From an uncultured Rubripirellula sp. (GTDB taxonomy: Bacteria > Planctomycetota > Planctomycetia > Pirellulales > Pirellulaceae): a stretch of 53,165 bases of DNA. Made by a program: the position numbers and the translations under genes. Below the pieces are notes generated by a model. The model ran no database searches. It was given only the letters and a program-made list of their open reading frames with translations, and had not been told where the DNA came from. Positions 48,573 to 53,165 of this stretch are shown here, piece after piece (the stretch's first letter is position 1; the number at the start of each line of letters is the position of its first letter). The DNA lies in NCBI GenBank assembly GCA_938075415.1, contig CALJHC010000044.1:1-53165 (forward strand), in the 5' to 3' direction.

Positions 48573-50220
48573 TACATCCTTGATCCGAGCGTCGTGTTGT
48601 ATTGTCAATCTCAAGACAGGTGGGGAGCCTCAGTTCCAGTGATGCTCCCCGGCCCTCCCCTTCACTGTAAGCTTGCAATGAGCCGCCATGTTGCATCGCA
48701 ATGCGCCGAGAAATACTGAGGCCTAGACCGGTGCCACCACCGTTTCGACGTCGTGTGTAAAATGGTTCAAACAAGTTGTGTTTTACTTCCGGGCTCATCC
48801 CGCATCCATTATCGGTGACTGTTATCACCACTTCGTCCGCATCCGTATCCAATTTCACCAAGACACGTCCGCCATCACCCAAACTTTCAAGCGCATTGGT
48901 AAGCAAATTGAGGACAACCTGCCTGACTTCTTGGGGGTTCACGGATGCTTCGGCATCCACATTGGATTCAATCTCGATGACCGTTTCGCGATACTCACTG
49001 ACCTTGCTGACGATTTGTATCACATCATGCGTTAAGGCCGTCAGGTTGGTTGGAATCCGCTTGGAGTTTCCTGGGCGACTGAAGTGCAGGAGCTTTTCAG
49101 TGATTTGTTTGCAGCGATAAGCCTCGTCTTCAATTCGTCGCAGGTTATCTGTCACGTTTTGAAGAAGCTCTCCGTCAAGGATTCGCTTGTCCGGCGGGTT
49201 GCTTGCCAGTTCGAAAGCACGTGACTGCAACGATTCGGCACTCCAGGCAATGGCAGCAAGAGGGTTATTGATCTCGTGAGCGACGCCGGCGGCGAGAAAT
49301 CCGACACTGGCCAATTGTTCGTTTTGCACCGCTTCGCGGGATCTCTCCTTCACCGCGAGGTCAAGCGTGCTATTCAACTTCTCTAGCTCTTGAAGTTTCT
49401 CAAGAAAGCGTTCTGTCATTTTGTTGACGACATCCGCAAGTTCATCCAGTTCATCGCCCGTGCCCAGATCGATATGGTGGCTGTGTTGTCCGCTAGCGAC
49501 CAGTCGTGTGCCGATCAGAAGTGTCTGGAATGGTTTCACCACGTGAGAGAAAAACATGACCACGCAACCCAGGCCGAGGATGCCAGCTGATACCGAGCAG
49601 AGGATGGCAGTGTTGAACCAGAAAATACAGTTCTCTCGGACTTCGGCGCTATAGGTGTTCATCTCATCGCGAGTCGCATCGAGATGCTCTTGGGTTGCTT
49701 CGACCAAGGAATCCTGCCGTCGATCGATCATCGTGTGGAAGTCGGCGATGTCGTTGGGGATTCGTCGTCCGGTTTTCTCAAGATTACTGTATGCTTCCCG
49801 AATTCGCTGTAAACTCAAACGCTGTTGATTGGCCCATACGGTCGGCGCCCTCTGGTTGATCAATGCATCAATTTCTTCGGTGTAGCGATCCAGCTGATCG
49901 CTGAAACTGCTCATCAGGTAAAAGTAACTGTCCGCTTCCAAATCCGAGAGATCAATCAACGGGTCAGTTAATGCTGCCGATGTCAGCATTTCCCCGCGGT
50001 TGTAGCGGTGGATGCGATCCTTGGTCGACTTTAGGTCAAGGGCGGTCTGATAGAGAGCATGAGCCTTCTGGAACTCGAAGGACCATAGTCGCATCGCTTC
50101 GGTGTAGTCTGCATAGCGATTCATGCAAACTAGACAAGAGCCTGCAAGGACGGAGACCACGACGAAGAGAAAGCCGCATGCCACCACCAATTTGGTGCGA
50201 ATCGACGATCGCTTTAGCAC
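48547..50220 (-). CDS. Membrane histidine kinase partner of the NtrC-family regulator
   Basis: A 557-residue sensor kinase. GTG 50220 is chosen because AAGGAGG lies eight bases upstream; the frame from 50262 is not needed. TM1 (~10-32), a helical periplasmic region of ~165 residues rich in acidic and Tyr residues (four-helix-bundle type), TM2 (~199-224), HAMP (~226-276), a coiled linker, HisKA with phospho-acceptor His315 (GVAHEINNPLAAIAW), and HATPase_c motifs (VLNLLTNALES N-box, DNGCGM, GGTGLGLSI). It autophosphorylates and passes phosphate to the coupled regulator. The ligand is not recognisable. Confidence 0.92.
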   Translation of the reverse strand: MLKRSSIRTKLVVACGFLFVVVSVLAGSCLVCMNRYADYTEAMRLWSFEFQKAHALYQTALDLKSTKDRIHRYNRGEMLTSAALTDPLIDLSDLEADSYFYLMSSFSDQLDRYTEEIDALINQRAPTVWANQQRLSLQRIREAYSNLEKTGRRIPNDIADFHTMIDRRQDSLVEATQEHLDATRDEMNTYSAEVRENCIFWFNTAILCSVSAGILGLGCVVMFFSHVVKPFQTLLIGTRLVASGQHSHHIDLGTGDELDELADVVNKMTERFLEKLQELEKLNSTLDLAVKERSREAVQNEQLASVGFLAAGVAHEINNPLAAIAWSAESLQSRAFELASNPPDKRILDGELLQNVTDNLRRIEDEAYRCKQITEKLLHFSRPGNSKRIPTNLTALTHDVIQIVSKVSEYRETVIEIESNVDAEASVNPQEVRQVVLNLLTNALESLGDGGRVLVKLDTDADEVVITVTDNGCGMSPEVKHNLFEPFYTRRRNGGGTGLGLSISRRIAMQHGGSLQAYSEGEGRGASLELRLPTCLEIDNTTRRSDQGCNDEQRKVA

Positions 50221-50970
50221 GCTGAGACCCTCCTTGGCTGTTGGCGTGATTTCCTTCTGCACTGGTTCGAAAGGTATCCCTCCGCGGGGGAAACGGCAAG
50301 AGCGAAGCGATAATTCTTGCTAGGTATTCGATACCCTGATGACTCCGTTGATCCCACTTGCAATCTTGTAAATTGCCACAATCGCGTGATTTCGAGCAGG
50401 GGAATGTTTTATCCAAGTGTTTGCTGGCAAATTTCATGCTCCGCGCCGCATTCACCGGAGGCGTCAGCTTGCGTTGAGTTGAGAAAGTTTATGCCGTTTG
50501 TGGACACACTCGGGGCATTGGTGGTAACGCCCGAAAATCCGCACATTCATCAACGCAGCATCTTGGCACTTTTGCGGTCAGTCAGTTGGGGATACCGCCC
50601 AGAACACACGTTTTTCTCAAGGATTGCCTCTGGACTGGTAGTACCCTGGGCTAGGGCGGCGAGTGAGCTTGATCTGAAGATGCTTGCAAATCTCTGTAGT
50701 GGCCTCACCCTGAAAGCCAAAAGTGTTTGGATAATCCGATCATCACTCAAGCATTCGCTTGCCCCCAAAATGGGGAGGGTTGTAAAGAGAATGGTTGCCT
50801 GCGGTAGCACTCCAGAGCGTGATTACTTGAATATCGTGCCGCAAAAGGAAATCAGCGATTGTGACGATAATGCGAACTGAGTAACTTGGGCAGTTAACGA
50901 TAGAGGCGTTGATTAGGCATGATTAAGCTGTTTTCTTTCACTATCCCCATCCCCGAGAGATTAGACCGTG
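50221..50970. other. Intergenic region upstream of the kinase and the Cys-rich gene
   Basis: A 187-residue frame at 50317-50880 (plus) spans most of the gap, but it has no recognisable domain, no ribosome site and odd composition, and a competing frame lies on the other strand. I do not call it. Promoters for the kinase (minus) and the Cys-rich protein (plus) should be here. Confidence 0.4.
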
Positions 50971-51621
50971 ATGAATTTCCCTCGTTTCATGACGCTGTGT
51001 TGCGTCGCAGTGTTATTGTTGGTCTCAACAGCAATCATGCCCGCAGAGGCTGGACGCTTGGGACTCAAATCCAAGGCTTGCTGTGATGCGGAAGCAACGG
51101 CAGAAGCTGAAGTTTGTTGTGAAGCCGGTTGTGAATTGTGCGTCACCAAGAAACGATTTGGCCTCATGAAGCGTATGCGGGCCGAGAAAGCTTGTTGTTC
51201 GGAAGGTGAAGAAGGTGCTGAGGAAGCAGCTGAAGCGGCGACTTGCACTGGCGAAGAAGCTTGCTGTGGCAAAAAGAAACGTTGCGGCCTAATGAGACTT
51301 GGGCGAGCGGAGAAAGCTTGCTGCTCGGAAGATGAAGAAGGTGCTGAGGAAGCAGTTGAAGCGGCGACTTGCACTGACGAAGAAGCTTGCTGCGGTAAGA
51401 AAAAACGTTGTGGCTTGATGAAACGTAGCCGAGCAAAGAAAGCCTGCTGTGCAGATTGTGAAGATTGCGAAGAAGCAGCTGAAGTGGCTGAAGTCGCTGA
51501 AGTGGCGACCTGCTGCGACGACGGTGCATGCTGTGGCAAAAAGAAACGTTGCGGCCTGATGAAGCGAGCTCGGGCAGAGAAAGCCTGCTGCACAGAAGAA
51601 GTCACGACTGAGGAAGCTTAG
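50971..51621 (+). CDS. Secreted cysteine-rich repeat protein
   Basis: A 216-residue exported protein (ATG 50971; GTG 50968 is adjacent). It has a signal peptide (1-27, ending AEAG). The mature protein consists of four imperfect repeats of about 40 residues. Each has a basic block KKKRCGLMKR (first copy TKKRFGLMKR), a KACC pair, an acidic Ala/Glu spacer (EEGAEEAAEAATC) and a second EACCGKKK pair. The repeats are also visible at DNA level. Alternating CC pairs and charge blocks suggest metal binding or disulfide-linked wall or matrix protein; this is inference. No known family is recognised. Planctomycete cell walls are noted for cysteine-rich proteins, which makes a wall role conceivable. Confidence 0.75.
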   Translation: MNFPRFMTLCCVAVLLLVSTAIMPAEAGRLGLKSKACCDAEATAEAEVCCEAGCELCVTKKRFGLMKRMRAEKACCSEGEEGAEEAAEAATCTGEEACCGKKKRCGLMRLGRAEKACCSEDEEGAEEAVEAATCTDEEACCGKKKRCGLMKRSRAKKACCADCEDCEEAAEVAEVAEVATCCDDGACCGKKKRCGLMKRARAEKACCTEEVTTEEA

Positions 51622-53165
51622 AGCTGCCTCAGCAGTAACGCTCACGCAATCAGTTGCAGCCGCTAGTGTCAGTGACGCGGGGTTTACTCTTTGAAAATGT
51701 TCATCGAGCTCAATCTGAAAACATTGAGATTGGCTCGAGGTCGCTTGACAAGGAAAAAACCTCCTCGAGTTTTATATCAGCAACTTTTAGCTTGAAAACT
51801 AATTGAGGTGGTTGATTCCAGCATAACAATCCTCGCTCGGGACTCTTTGATGAGCAAGGCCGAAACATCCCATAGGTCGGCGATGCAGTGTAGGGTTATA
51901 TGAGATGCCTGTCGGTAGAGATGAGGATAACGACAAAGACGCTAAGTGTGCTGACAAACGACGACGGCAATCTACCGAGAGTCGCAAGTTACGAAATCCA
52001 GACCCCCCCCTGGCGAATTACTGCCTGCAATTTCTTGCATTGACAAGATTCATTTTCAAATCCGTATGACTGTCATTTACCAGCACGGTCCCGGACCTCA
52101 GCCCCCTCTGCCGAAAAACCAGAAGTTAGCACCGTTAACGTGTCGTTGTGAGCCCAGATACTTTGGCAGTGTAGCTGTAGGGATTCGTGGATGTCAGTCG
52201 ACCGATATTCACTGCTAATGTGCCAATTCAGTACCGTTGCTGCTAGCGTACGATTGACTGTGCATTAGGCGTTCGCCTGAAATTTCTGTCTTGATGAGGA
52301 ACTTCATCTGCATCAATGATGAGTGATTTGGCTGTATTGGGCGAGCAAAAACGGCCTAAGAGTTAAACGTATTTTCCTGCGACCGTCGTCTGTCGAAAGA
52401 TCCAATCAGGAAGCCACGAGTAAGCTGAGTGATGGGTTGTTCACTGAGCATCAATTAGCGACACGCGTTTGTTGCGAGTTGAGGATTCTGGATCAGCTCA
52501 CCTGCTGGCGTTTAAATCAACACGTGTTCATTGAAAAAACATCCCAGATCGTGCAGCCAAATATGAATGTGCACACGCTTAGAAATTGCAGGTGCGATTG
52601 AGCTTGCCTGACCTGCAAGTCAGCACTGCGGTATGAGTCGGTGGGAGTGACGACCAAGAAAGGCAATCGAATTACATCCAGCTGAATTCAACTCATTGCC
52701 GGACTTGATGACCGATCTTTCACCTGTTGGTAAGAGCAAAAACATTGCCTACGTCTTTGGTAAAGCAAGATCTCAGTCAAATCAAATCGGTCATACTTCG
52801 TGAGGATCACGAAGCAGTGGATCACAAAATCCCGAGGCGTTGATTCGAATTCAGCGAAGCCTTTTAATGACTGGGTTTCGTAACAACTGGTGCTGCAATT
52901 CTATCAAGAGGTTGAACTGGACCACCGCTAAAGGAATGCTGAAATTCTTTAGTCCACAGTAACCATGAACTGACCATGGGTGACGGGGCAAGACTGCCTG
53001 TTTCACTTGCCGGGTTCCTTCTCACTGCTGACCTCTGCTGAGAGCAGACCGAATAATTATCACCATCGATCCCCGAGACCTCAGGAAGTAATCACCCCAT
53101 CCATTCGATAAGTTGATTGACAGTAACGACTGCGATAGTTCTTTCTGAGATAGACTACTGAAGAG
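51622..53165. other. Gene-free end of the window
   Basis: 1.5 kb without a supported gene. A hairpin (51703-51716 against 51727-51738: CGAGCtCAATCT / AGATTGgCTCG) lies about 80 bases after the Cys-rich gene and may end its transcript, though no T-tract follows. The frame at 52323-52601 has no features. Nothing else stands out. Confidence 0.4.

Noticed and set aside
50317..50880. 187-residue plus-strand frame before the Cys-rich gene
   Set aside because: No domain or ribosome site, unusual composition, and an overlapping frame on the other strand; I could not separate it from chance.
52323..52601. 92-residue frame near the window end
   Set aside because: No family features, signal or ribosome site; composition like its non-coding surroundings.

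Overview
The window looks like chromosomal DNA from a planctomycete, most likely of the Pirellulales (Rhodopirellula-like). The evidence is gene content: two type I sulfatases, a DUF1552 protein translationally coupled to a giant haem-binding planctomycete-specific (PSD/DUF1592-type) protein, an SHD1-domain protein, a DUF1559 protein, a DUF1080 hydrolase, a sialate O-acetylesterase and a PEP-CTERM protein. No mobile element is intact. No complete tRNA or rRNA gene and no CRISPR array was seen.

Layout. 1-3000: a decayed island with a 5'-truncated hsdR remnant, a tiny membrane-protein gene with a broken second copy, a strong terminator whose right half recurs at base 1, and a short tRNA-Gly-3'-end-like sequence near 2950. 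3488-22241: mostly exported and catabolic genes: PEP-CTERM protein, PHB-depolymerase/feruloyl-type esterase, sulfatase, Gly-rich SHD1 protein, DUF1559 protein, then a block of sulfatase + DUF1552 + PSD cytochrome and a beta-helix protein. Several intergenic gaps carry 14-16 bp tandem repeats or perfect hairpins. 22879-28513: a compact six-gene lipid-modification operon (FAD oxidoreductase, DUF1365, CFA-synthase-like methyltransferase, DUF1475 membrane protein, a second CFA-like methyltransferase, DUF1295 reductase), followed by a PPOX flavoprotein and a FabA/FabZ-type dehydratase. 30439-34715: a DUF1080 protein and a sialate O-acetylesterase.

34829-44981 is the most unusual part. It is a ten-gene, minus-strand, mostly overlapping operon. 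In transcription order it encodes a CheY-like receiver, a disordered linker protein, CheW, a chemoreceptor without a sensor domain, a CheA hybrid kinase, an FHA-domain protein, a coiled-coil protein, an FGE/SUMF1-fold protein lacking the catalytic cysteine pair, a zinc-ribbon DO-GTPase2-type GTPase and a stand-alone GAP1-N2-type protein. There is no CheR, CheB or flagellar gene. I read it as a chemosensory phosphorelay wired to a GTPase/GAP1/FHA/SUMF1 module of the sort seen in NTPase-based conflict systems. This is the best candidate here for an undescribed system.

45795-53165: a class V aminotransferase (isopenicillin-N-epimerase-like), a coupled histidine kinase / sigma-54 response-regulator pair, a secreted cysteine-rich repeat protein, and about 1.5 kb in which I see no gene. 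Family names come from recognising motifs by eye; no database search was run.
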